Below, piece by piece: positions 6,473-12,025 of a stretch of DNA of 12,025 nt; within the stretch, counting starts at the first letter, position 1, and each line of letters opens with the position of its first letter. This DNA is from an uncultured Bacilli bacterium (GTDB lineage Bacteria; Bacillota_I; Bacilli_A; RFN20; CAG-826). Where the stretch lies: NCBI GenBank assembly GCA_934162685.1, contig CAKPJO010000034.1:1-12025 (forward strand), written 5' to 3'. The notes beneath the pieces are model-generated. The model was not told where the DNA came from, did no database searches, and saw only the letters and a list, made by a program, of their open reading frames with translations. A program made the position numbers and the translations under genes.

Positions 6473-6766
6473 ATGGCTCGTAGTTTGAAAAAAGGCGCAT
6501 TCTGTGATGAACACTTAATGAAAAAAGTTGAAGCACTAAATGCTGCAAACAAAAAAGAAATTATTAAAACTTGGTCAAGAAGATCAGTTATTTATCCACA
6601 ATTCGTTGAACATACCTTTGCAGTTTACAATGGTCACGAACATATTACTGTTTATGTAACAGAAGATATGGTCGGTCATAAATTAGGTGAATTCGCACCT
6701 ACTCGTACCTACAAAGGTCATACCGGACATACTGCAGAAGATAAAGCTGCAAATGCCGCTAAGTAA
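6473..6766 (+). CDS. rpsS: 30S ribosomal protein uS19
   Basis: uS19 forms the head of the small subunit with uS13 near the A-site tRNA. It is recognised by the MARSLKKGAF start, IIKTWSRRSVIYPQFV, and EDMVGHKLGEFAPTRTYKGH. At 97 residues it is slightly longer than the usual 92-93, with an Ala/Lys-rich tail. AAAGGAGG sits 9 nt upstream of the ATG at 6473. An out-of-frame ATG at 6466 would be only 2 nt from the Shine-Dalgarno and gives just five codons, so it is not the start. The ribosome binding segment is identical over 19 nt to that of rplR. Confidence 0.97.
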   Translation: MARSLKKGAFCDEHLMKKVEALNAANKKEIIKTWSRRSVIYPQFVEHTFAVYNGHEHITVYVTEDMVGHKLGEFAPTRTYKGHTGHTAEDKAANAAK

Positions 6767-6779
6767 GGAGTGTTAAAAT

Positions 6780-7121
6780 ATGAAAGCAACAGAAGCAAAA
6801 GCAACAGTTACATCAGTAAGAGTCACTCCTAGAAAGTGCCGCTTAGTTATCGATTTAGTTCGTGGAAAAGATGTTAAGGTTGCATTAGGAATCTTAGCTA
6901 ATACTAATAAATCTGCTACACCAATCGTAGACAAATTAATTAGATCAGCTGCCGCAAATGCTATCAACAACCACGAAATGGATGAAGATAAATTATACGT
7001 CGCTGAAATTTATGCAAATGATGGTCCACGCATGAAGAGATACTTACCTCGTGCTAAAGGATCAGCATCTGGCTTAGTAAAAAGAACTGCCCACATTACC
7101 GTTGTGGTCAAAGAAAGATAG
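6780..7121 (+). CDS. rplV: 50S ribosomal protein uL22
   Basis: uL22 contributes a beta-hairpin to the exit tunnel opposite uL4, the region where macrolide-resistance changes occur in other bacteria. The 113-residue protein is of normal length. It contains VRVTPRKCRLVIDLVRGKDV near the N-terminus, SAAANAINNHEMD in the middle and the hairpin LPRAKGSASGLVKRTAHITV at the C-terminus. AAGGAG (6765-6770) overlaps the rpsS stop codon and lies 9 nt before the ATG. Its TAG stop forms part of the rpsC Shine-Dalgarno (TAGGAGG). Confidence 0.97.
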   Translation: MKATEAKATVTSVRVTPRKCRLVIDLVRGKDVKVALGILANTNKSATPIVDKLIRSAAANAINNHEMDEDKLYVAEIYANDGPRMKRYLPRAKGSASGLVKRTAHITVVVKER

Positions 7122-7135
7122 GAGGAAGCAATTTT

Positions 7136-7807
7136 ATGGGTCAAAAAGTTAATCCAAATGGTATGCGTTTTGGTGTCAATCGTGATTGGCATTCAAGATG
7201 GTATGCAAATAACCAAGATTTCGCAACCTTCTTAAACGAAGATATTAAAATCCGTGAATTCTTATCTAAAGCTCTTAAAGATGCTTTAGTATCTCACATT
7301 GATATTGAAAGACAAAAAACCGAAACTAATAACTATATTAAAATTATGGTTCACGTCGCTCGTGTTGGCGTCGCACTCGGTCAAAATGGTGACAATATTA
7401 ACGCTGTCAAAAAACAATTAAGCAAGATTTTAAAGAAACAAAAATTCAGCTTAGAAGTTGTTGACGTTAAAGAACCAAATCTTGATGCAAATATTGTTGC
7501 TCAAACAATCGCACGTAAATTAGAAGAACGTGCTTCATTCAGAACTGCTCAAAAAATGGCAATTAGAGATGTTCGTAAAGCTGGCGCAAAAGGCTGTAGA
7601 ACAGTTGTCTCTGGTCGTTTAGGCGGAGCTGATATTGCTCGTAGCGAAGGTTATAAAGAAGGTATCATCCCTCTACATACACTTCGTTCTGATATTGACT
7701 ATGCGTTAGCAGAAGCTGCAACTACCTATGGTCGTTTAGGCGTCAAAGTCTGGATCTGCCGTGGTGAAGTTCGTCCTGTTAAAAACGTAGTTAAGAAAGG
7801 AGAATAA
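7136..7807 (+). CDS. rpsC: 30S ribosomal protein uS3
   Basis: uS3 lines the mRNA entry tunnel and, with uS4 and uS5, has helicase activity. The 223-residue protein starts GQKVNPNGMRFGVNRDW, followed by a type II KH domain (about 38-106) and the C-terminal signature VSGRLGGADIARSEGYKEG with VKVWICRGEV. The KH GXXG loop reads GQNG (82-85). Most bacterial uS3 have one or two basic residues there, for example GKGG in B. subtilis, so the RNA-gripping loop is uncharged here. TAGGAGG (7119-7125) is 10 nt before the start. The end of the gene contains the rplP Shine-Dalgarno. Confidence 0.97.
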   Translation: MGQKVNPNGMRFGVNRDWHSRWYANNQDFATFLNEDIKIREFLSKALKDALVSHIDIERQKTETNNYIKIMVHVARVGVALGQNGDNINAVKKQLSKILKKQKFSLEVVDVKEPNLDANIVAQTIARKLEERASFRTAQKMAIRDVRKAGAKGCRTVVSGRLGGADIARSEGYKEGIIPLHTLRSDIDYALAEAATTYGRLGVKVWICRGEVRPVKNVVKKGE

Positions 7808-7812
7808 TTCAC

Positions 7813-8232
7813 ATGTTACAACCAAAGAGAGTTAAGTATAGAAGACCTCATAGTTTAAAATATGAAGGAAAATCTAAAGCTGGTAATGAAGTATCATTTG
7901 GTGAATTCGGTCTCCAAGCTACTTCGGGAAATTACATTACCGCTCGCCAAATTGAAGCTGCCCGTGTTGTATTATCAAGATACACAAAAAGAGGCGGTCA
8001 AGTTTGGATTCGTATATTCCCACAAATGGCAAAAACAAAGAAACCTGCCGAAGTTCGTATGGGTTCTGGTAAAGGTAGCCCAGAGTCATGGGTTGCAGTT
8101 GTTAAAACTGGCCGTGTCATGTTTGAAATTGGTGGAGTTGGAGAAGCAAATGCTCGTGAAGCACTTCGCTTGGCAGCTTACAAATTACCAATTAGAACTC
8201 GTGTCATAGCAAAAGAAGGAAAGGGTGAATAA
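7813..8232 (+). CDS. rplP: 50S ribosomal protein uL16
   Basis: uL16 helps shape the A-site tRNA binding pocket between 23S helices and is a late assembly protein. The 139-residue sequence carries MLQPKRVKYRRPH at the start, then YITARQIEAARVVLSRYTKR, and the hallmark KKPAEVRMGSGKGSPESWVA. The N-terminal RRPHSLKYEGK differs from the typical R(K/R)xHRGRxxGK and resembles what I recall of Mollicutes L16. Its usefulness as a lineage marker is inference. AAAGGAG (7796-7802) lies inside rpsC, 10 nt upstream, and the gap after rpsC is only 5 nt. Confidence 0.96.
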   Translation: MLQPKRVKYRRPHSLKYEGKSKAGNEVSFGEFGLQATSGNYITARQIEAARVVLSRYTKRGGQVWIRIFPQMAKTKKPAEVRMGSGKGSPESWVAVVKTGRVMFEIGGVGEANAREALRLAAYKLPIRTRVIAKEGKGE

Positions 8233-8234
8233 AC

Positions 8235-8432
8235 ATGAAATTAAGCGAAATTAGAGAGTTAAGCACTTCTGAACTTAATGAAAAAGTTTATCAATTGAAG
8301 GAAGAGTTATTCAACTTACGCCGTAAACAAGCTGTTGGACAACTTGAAAAACCTATGCAATTGAATTATATCCGTAAGGATATTGCCCGTATCAATACCG
8401 TTCTTAGAGAACGTGAATTGGGAATTAAATAG
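8235..8432 (+). CDS. rpmC: 50S ribosomal protein uL29
   Basis: uL29 is a small two-helix protein at the tunnel exit beside uL23. At 65 residues it has normal length. It starts MKLSEIRELSTSEL and has the family motif KEELFNLRRKQAVGQLEKP (about 22-40), then an IRKDIARINTVLRERE helix. It begins 2 nt after the rplP stop, with only a mediocre AAAGGG (8220-8225) upstream inside rplP, so translation is probably coupled. TAG is part of the rpsQ Shine-Dalgarno. Confidence 0.96.
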   Translation: MKLSEIRELSTSELNEKVYQLKEELFNLRRKQAVGQLEKPMQLNYIRKDIARINTVLRERELGIK

Positions 8433-8444
8433 GAGGACTGAAAC

Positions 8445-8708
8445 ATGGAAGAAAGAAATACCCGCCGTGTTATTCAAGGCGTAGTTACATCTGACAAAAT
8501 GGACAAAACAATTACTGTTTTAGTCGAAACTCACAAAAGACATCCAAAGTATGGTAAGAGAGTTAAATACGCTAAGAAATATTTAGCACACGATGAAAAC
8601 AATGTTGCAAAAATCGGTGATGTTGTTACTATCATGGAAACTCGTCCTTTATCAGCTAGAAAACGTTATCGTTTAGTTGCTGTCGTAAACACAGAAAACG
8701 AAAAATAG
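8445..8708 (+). CDS. rpsQ: 30S ribosomal protein uS17
   Basis: uS17 is an OB-fold primary binder of 16S rRNA in the body of the small subunit. The 87-residue protein has normal length and shows RVIQGVVTSDKMDKTITVLVE in two adjoining segments, HPKYGKRVKYAKKYLAHDE, and the C-terminal ETRPLSARKRYRLV. TAGGAGG (8430-8436) lies 8 nt before the ATG and contains the rpmC stop. Its own TAG stop starts the rplN Shine-Dalgarno in the same way. Confidence 0.97.
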   Translation: MEERNTRRVIQGVVTSDKMDKTITVLVETHKRHPKYGKRVKYAKKYLAHDENNVAKIGDVVTIMETRPLSARKRYRLVAVVNTENEK

Positions 8709-8722
8709 GAGGAAGATAAAAT

Positions 8723-9097
8723 ATGATACAAACAGAAACAAATCTTGTTGTAGCAGATAATACTGGTGCAAAATCAGTTCGTGTCTTCCACTTATTCGGT
8801 GGTTCTCACCGTAAAAGTTCTGGCGTTGGAGACATTGTCTTATGCTCAGTAAAAGATGCTATTCCAAACGGAAAAGTTAAAAAAGGTGACATCGTTAAAG
8901 GTGTTATCGTTAGAACTAAAAAGGCTTATAACAGACCTGATGGTTCAACCATTAGATTTGATGACAATGCAATTGTCTTAATCAATGATGATGGTACTCC
9001 ACGTGGCACACGTGTCTTTGGACCTGTTGCTCGTGAACTTCGTGATAAGGGCGATAAATTTATGAAGATCGTTTCCTTAGCTATCGAAGTCTTATAA
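8723..9097 (+). CDS. rplN: 50S ribosomal protein uL14
   Basis: uL14 is at the subunit interface, forming intersubunit bridges and the docking site of the silencing factor RsfS. It has the start MIQTETNLVVADNTGAKSVR, then KKGDIVKGVIVRTKK, the hallmark RPDGSTIRFDDNA, and GTPRGTRVFGPVARELR. At 124 residues it is 2 longer than the usual 122. The extra residues lie in RDKGDKFMKI (about 109-112), where most homologues go directly from the ELR helix to FMKIVSLA. TAGGAGG (8706-8712) is 10 nt upstream. TAA is followed in frame by TAG, and the second stop belongs to the rplX ribosome binding site. Confidence 0.97.
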   Translation: MIQTETNLVVADNTGAKSVRVFHLFGGSHRKSSGVGDIVLCSVKDAIPNGKVKKGDIVKGVIVRTKKAYNRPDGSTIRFDDNAIVLINDDGTPRGTRVFGPVARELRDKGDKFMKIVSLAIEVL

Positions 9098-9112
9098 TAG
9101 GAGGTAGCCAAA

Positions 9113-9421
9113 ATGAAAATCAAAAAAGGTGATAAAGTCATCGTTATCGCTGGCGCTGACAAAGGTAAAACAGGCGTTGTTCAAAAAGCATATCCTCGTT
9201 TAGACCGTGTCGTTGTTGAAGGCGTTAATGTTCACAAAAAACATAAAAAACCTACACAAACTAACCCAGAGGGAAGTATTGTTGATATCTATGCTCCTAT
9301 TCATGTTAGTAATGTAGCACTTGTAGATCCAAAAACAAAGAAAGCAACACGTGTTGGCTATGAAGTTGTTAAGGGCGAAAAAGTCCGTGTAACAAAAGCT
9401 AGCAAGAGCGTTGTTAAATAG
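9113..9421 (+). CDS. rplX: 50S ribosomal protein uL24
   Basis: uL24 is an assembly initiator of the large subunit, with a KOW domain near the tunnel exit. The N-terminal MKIKKGDKVIVIAGADKGKT is the KOW motif, followed by VEGVNVHKKHKKPTQ and PEGSIVDIYAPIHVSNVAL. The 102-residue length is normal. AGGAGG (9099-9104) is 8 nt before the ATG. The TAG stop is fused to the rplE Shine-Dalgarno. Confidence 0.97.
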   Translation: MKIKKGDKVIVIAGADKGKTGVVQKAYPRLDRVVVEGVNVHKKHKKPTQTNPEGSIVDIYAPIHVSNVALVDPKTKKATRVGYEVVKGEKVRVTKASKSVVK

Positions 9422-9435
9422 GAGGTTAGAGTATT

Positions 9436-9975
9436 ATGAATAGATTAAAAGAAAAATACACTACCCAAATCGTACCTGCATTAATGGAAAAATATCACTA
9501 TGCTTCTGTTATGCAAGTTCCACACATCGAAAAAATCGTTATTAACATCGGTGTTGGCGATGCAACTTCTAATGCTAAATTATTAGATGATTCAGTTGCA
9601 GAATTAGCTCAAATCACAGGACAAAAACCTGTTATTACAAGAGCAAAGAAATCAATCGCTTCTTTCAAATTACGTGAAGGACAAGCAATTGGTTGTAAGG
9701 TTACTTTAAGAGGAGAAAGAATGTATGAATTCCTTGATAAGTTAATCTCTATCTCATTACCACGTGTTAGAGACTTCCGTGGTATTAGCAAAAATGCTTT
9801 TGATGGCCGTGGTAATTACACATTAGGCGTCAAAGAACAATTAATTTTCCCAGAAATTAGTTATGAAAAAGTCACTAAAGTACGTGGTATGGATATTGTT
9901 GTTGTAACAACAGCAAATACTGATGAAGAAGCATTCACATTGCTTGAATTAATCGGTATGCCATTCCATAAATAA
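9436..9975 (+). CDS. rplE: 50S ribosomal protein uL5
   Basis: uL5 binds 5S rRNA in the central protuberance and contacts uS13 in an intersubunit bridge. The 179-residue protein is standard. It has RLKEKYTTQIVPALMEKY near the start, then VPHIEKIVINIGVGDA (28-43), TGQKPVITRAKKSIASFKLR (61-80), and RDFRGISKNAFDGRGNYTLG (112-131). It ends EEAFTLLELIGMPF. TAGGAGG (9419-9425) is 10 nt before the ATG. Confidence 0.98.
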   Translation: MNRLKEKYTTQIVPALMEKYHYASVMQVPHIEKIVINIGVGDATSNAKLLDDSVAELAQITGQKPVITRAKKSIASFKLREGQAIGCKVTLRGERMYEFLDKLISISLPRVRDFRGISKNAFDGRGNYTLGVKEQLIFPEISYEKVTKVRGMDIVVVTTANTDEEAFTLLELIGMPFHK

Positions 9976-9991
9976 GAAGGAGGACATCTAA

Positions 9992-10177
9992 ATGGCAAAA
10001 ACATCTATTAAGGTTCGTTGTGCACGACCACAAAAATATGCAGTTAGAGAATACACACGTTGCGAACGTTGTGGACGTCCTCACGCAGTAATTCGTAAAT
10101 TCAAATTATGCCGTATCTGCCTTCGTGAATTAGCTTATAAAGGCGAAATTCCAGGTATGAAAAAGGCAAGCTGGTAA
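9992..10177 (+). CDS. rpsZ: 30S ribosomal protein uS14, zinc-binding type Z
   Basis: uS14 is placed in the small-subunit head beside uS3 and uS10. The 61-residue length and the zinc ribbon C24-x2-C27 and C40-x2-C43 mark the short zinc-binding (type Z) form rather than the roughly 90-100 residue zinc-free form. The C-terminus GEIPGMKKASW is the family signature. AAGGAGG (9977-9983) is 8 nt upstream. Organisms with this form sometimes keep a zinc-free copy elsewhere under Zur control; none is in this window. Some annotators call the gene rpsN. Confidence 0.97.
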   Translation: MAKTSIKVRCARPQKYAVREYTRCERCGRPHAVIRKFKLCRICLRELAYKGEIPGMKKASW

Positions 10178-10197
10178 GCAAAGGAGGAAAATGAGTT

Positions 10198-10587
10198 ATG
10201 ATGACAGATCCTATTGCAGATATGCTTACAAGAATTCGTAACGCAAATGTGATGCGTCATGAATCAGTTACAATGCCAAGTTCAAATATGAAAGTACATA
10301 TCGTTGAAATCTTAAAAGAAGAAGGTTTCATTAACGATTTTATCGTTCTTGGTGATGTAAAAAAAGAATTAACTATTACTTTAAAATACGTTGGTGGAGA
10401 ACGTGTTATCTCTGGTTTAAAGAAAATCTCTAAACCTGGATTACGTGTTAATGTCCCTGCTGACAAACTTCCACGTGTATTAAGAGGATTAGGTATTGCT
10501 ATTATATCTACTTCTCAAGGTTTAATGAGTGATAAGAAAGCCCGTGCTCTTGGCATCGGCGGCGAAGTTATCGCTTATGTTTGGTAG
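10198..10587 (+). CDS. rpsH: 30S ribosomal protein uS8
   Basis: uS8 is a primary binder of the central domain of 16S rRNA. The N-terminus MTDPIADMLTRIRNAN and the C-terminus STSQGLMSDKKARALGIGG followed by EVIAYVW are diagnostic. The protein is 129 residues against a usual 130-132. Two adjacent ATG codons (10198 and 10201) can start it; AAGGAGG (10181-10187) is 10 nt from the first, so the first is preferred. An out-of-frame ATG at 10191 is too close to the Shine-Dalgarno. In E. coli S8 represses the spc operon by binding at rplE; no such site was recognised here. The stop is part of the rplF Shine-Dalgarno. Confidence 0.97.
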   Translation: MMTDPIADMLTRIRNANVMRHESVTMPSSNMKVHIVEILKEEGFINDFIVLGDVKKELTITLKYVGGERVISGLKKISKPGLRVNVPADKLPRVLRGLGIAIISTSQGLMSDKKARALGIGGEVIAYVW

Positions 10588-10598
10588 GAGGTAACAGT

Positions 10599-11141
10599 AT
10601 GTCACGTATTGGTCATAAAGTTATTGAAATACCTGCAGGTGTTACTGTTGATTTCGATGGTAACCATGTAACAGTTAAAGGACCTAAAGGAACTTTAACA
10701 AATACCTTTAATCCACATATTACATATAAAGTTGAAGGAAATACTATTACTTGTGTTCGTCCAGATGATACAATTGCTATGAAGACTATCCATGGTACAA
10801 CAAGAGCATTACTTCACAATATGGTAGTCGGTGTTTCTGAAGGATTTAAGAAAAAATTAGAAATCGTCGGTATCGGTTATCGTGCTGCTATGAGAGGAGA
10901 AAACTTAGTATTAAATATTGGTTATTCTCACGAAGTAGTTATCACACCTGATGCAGGCGCAAAAATTTCTACACCATCTGCTACAGAAGTAGTTGTTGAA
11001 GGTGCAGATCGTCAAGCAGTTGGACAAACTGCTGCAAGAATTCGTGCAGTTCGTGAACCTGAACCTTATAAAGGAAAAGGTATTAAATATTCTGATGAGT
11101 TTATTCTTCGTAAAGAAGGAAAACGTGCTGGTAAGAAATAG
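10599..11141 (+). CDS. rplF: 50S ribosomal protein uL6
   Basis: uL6 sits near the factor-binding base of the large subunit, contacting the sarcin-ricin loop region. The 180-residue protein has MSRIGHKVIEIPAGV at the start, KGPKGTL (27-33), the GIGYRAAMRGENLVLNIGYS segment (91-110), and AVREPEPYKGKGIKYSDE (150-167). TAGGAGG (10585-10591) is 7 nt before the ATG at 10599. An in-frame TTG at 10581 lies before that Shine-Dalgarno and inside rpsH, and is rejected as start. The 21-nt gap to rplR is among the longer gaps in this part of the operon. Confidence 0.97.
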   Translation: MSRIGHKVIEIPAGVTVDFDGNHVTVKGPKGTLTNTFNPHITYKVEGNTITCVRPDDTIAMKTIHGTTRALLHNMVVGVSEGFKKKLEIVGIGYRAAMRGENLVLNIGYSHEVVITPDAGAKISTPSATEVVVEGADRQAVGQTAARIRAVREPEPYKGKGIKYSDEFILRKEGKRAGKK

Positions 11142-11162
11142 TCGGTAAGGAGGAAATGAAAC

Positions 11163-11519
11163 ATGATTAATAAAGAATCAAGACAAGTAGTTCGTGCAAG
11201 ACGTCATGAACGTGTTCGTGCTAAAATTAGCGGAACAGCTGAAACACCTCGTTTAAGTATTTATCGTGCAAATGCTAACATTCATGCTCAAATTATCGAC
11301 GATGTTAAAGGCGTAACTTTAGTAAGCTCATCATCAGTTGCTCTTAAATTAGCAAATGGTGGTAATATTGAAGCCGCTCAAGCCGTTGGTAAGGACATCG
11401 GTGAAAAAGCCGTTGCCTTAGGTATAAAGAAAGTAGTATTTGATCGTTCTGGTTATGTTTACCATGGACGTGTCAAAGCTGTTGCAGAAGCCGCTCGTGA
11501 AGCTGGCTTAGAATTCTAG
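11163..11519 (+). CDS. rplR: 50S ribosomal protein uL18
   Basis: uL18 binds 5S rRNA together with uL5. The 118-residue protein shows the RARRHERVRAKISGTAETPR rRNA-binding start, RLSIYRANANIHAQIIDD, and the family hallmark VVFDRSGYVYHGRVKAVAEA with an AREAGLEF end. AAGGAGG (11147-11153) is 9 nt upstream, in a 19-nt segment identical to the one before rpsS. The TAG stop overlaps the rpsE Shine-Dalgarno (TAGGAGG). Confidence 0.97.
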   Translation: MINKESRQVVRARRHERVRAKISGTAETPRLSIYRANANIHAQIIDDVKGVTLVSSSSVALKLANGGNIEAAQAVGKDIGEKAVALGIKKVVFDRSGYVYHGRVKAVAEAAREAGLEF

Positions 11520-11530
11520 GAGGAAAGAAA

Positions 11531-12025
11531 ATGGCAGAAGAAAAAGTAACACCAGTTGAAGAAACTGTGGTAGAAAATACTGAAAATACTGATTCAGAAA
11601 AAGCTCCTAGAGCTGATCGTCGTCCTCGTGGTGATCGTAAAGATCGCCGTGATGGTGGCCGTAGAGGCGACCGTAGAGATCGTCGTGAAAAACCTGAAAA
11701 GGAATTCAATGAACGCGTAGTTGCAATTAACCGTGTTAGCAAAACTGTAAAAGGCGGACGCCGTATGAGATTTGCTGCACTTATGGTTATCGGTGATGGC
11801 AAAGGCCGTTTTGGTTATGGTACTGGAAAGGCTGGAGAAGTCCCAGATGCAATTAAGAAAGCTACAGAAGCTGCTAAGAAAAACTTGCTCCATGTTCATT
11901 TAGTTAAAGGCGGAACAATCGCTCATGAAATTAATGGTGAATTTGGTGCTTGCAAAGTTTTATTAAAACCTGCACCTGAAGGTACTGGTATCATCGCTGG
12001 TGGTCCAGTCCGTGCTGTCTTAGAA
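11531..12025 (+). CDS. rpsE: 30S ribosomal protein uS5 with long N-terminal extension (3' truncated by window)
   Basis: uS5 controls decoding accuracy and, with uS3 and uS4, the mRNA entry site. The first 165 residues are present. The core begins near residue 58 with ERVVAINRVSKTVKGGRRM (the spectinomycin-loop region), then GDGKGRFGYGTGKAGEVPDA and PEGTGIIAGGPVRAVLE at the window end. Before it lies an extension of about 50 residues compared with B. subtilis or E. coli: an acidic stretch (2-24, many Glu) then an Arg/Asp/Gly-rich low-complexity stretch (27-54). The ATG at 11531 is well supported by TAGGAGG (11517-11523) 7 nt upstream, and the next in-frame ATG is residue 79, inside the core. 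The missing C-terminus should be about 50 residues. Confidence 0.96.
   Translation, partial: MAEEKVTPVEETVVENTENTDSEKAPRADRRPRGDRKDRRDGGRRGDRRDRREKPEKEFNERVVAINRVSKTVKGGRRMRFAALMVIGDGKGRFGYGTGKAGEVPDAIKKATEAAKKNLLHVHLVKGGTIAHEINGEFGACKVLLKPAPEGTGIIAGGPVRAVLE

Noticed and set aside
10581..10598. TTG at 10581 as an alternative rplF start
   Set aside because: It precedes the TAGGAGG that serves the ATG at 10599, and uL6 proteins begin MSRIG.
11473..11899. Two minus-strand open frames opposite rpsE and the rplR end
   Set aside because: Ser/Arg- and Thr/Ile-rich translations mirror the repetitive codons of the uS5 extension; there is no ribosome binding site or family resemblance.
3562..12025. 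Missing, inserted or rearranged gene in the S10-spc cluster
   Set aside because: The order rpsJ through rpsE is canonical and every reading frame is intact; nothing foreign interrupts it.
1..12025. A novel defence, mobile or biosynthetic system
   Set aside because: I looked for repeats, transposase, phage or toxin-like genes and unexplained open frames on both strands and found none; apart from the partial first gene, all coding regions belong to known housekeeping families.

Overview
This window reads as the chromosome of a low-GC, Gram-positive-lineage bacterium in the Bacilli/Mollicutes neighbourhood. The evidence is AT-rich codon use, strong AGGAGG ribosome binding sites, the Firmicutes-style S10-spc gene order, a zinc-ribbon type uS14, and L16 and L3 sequences that look Mollicutes- or Erysipelotrichia-like. 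That placement is inference from remembered family features, not from a search. Trp is written TGG, no gene is interrupted by TGA, and all 22 genes whose 3' end is visible stop with TAA (13) or TAG (9). All genes lie on the + strand.

Region 1 (1-400) holds the 3' end of a probable metallo-beta-lactamase-fold protein and a short hairpin terminator. Region 2 (420-3285) is a three-gene queuosine unit, tgt-queA-queH. It starts from an extended -10 promoter, its genes overlap, and a clear hairpin terminator closes it. The three enzymes put preQ1 into tRNA, add the epoxycyclopentane from SAM, and reduce epoxyqueuosine to queuosine. No preQ1 synthesis genes are present here.

Region 3 (3286-3561) is the control region of the ribosomal operon. 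It contains AT-rich DNA with A-tracts and an 18-bp palindrome, then a good sigma-A promoter (TTGACT, 17 bp, TGATAAACT), then an approximately 124-nt leader. The leader can form three directly abutting helices just before the rpsJ Shine-Dalgarno.

Region 4 (3562 to the end) is the S10-spc operon in canonical order with nothing missing: rpsJ-rplC-rplD-rplW-rplB-rpsS-rplV-rpsC-rplP-rpmC-rpsQ-rplN-rplX-rplE-rpsZ-rpsH-rplF-rplR-rpsE, the last cut by the window edge. Gaps are 2-22 nt, except a 1-nt overlap (rplD/rplW) and one 50-nt gap with a small hairpin (rplW/rplB). Many stop codons are embedded in the next gene's Shine-Dalgarno.

I see no mobile element, CRISPR array, tRNA, rRNA or unknown multigene system; this is mostly conserved housekeeping DNA. 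The points worth a second look are the structured rpsJ leader, a roughly 50-residue acidic plus Arg/Asp-rich N-terminal extension of uS5, a divergent peptidyl-transferase-proximal loop in uL3, and an uncharged GXXG loop in uS3.
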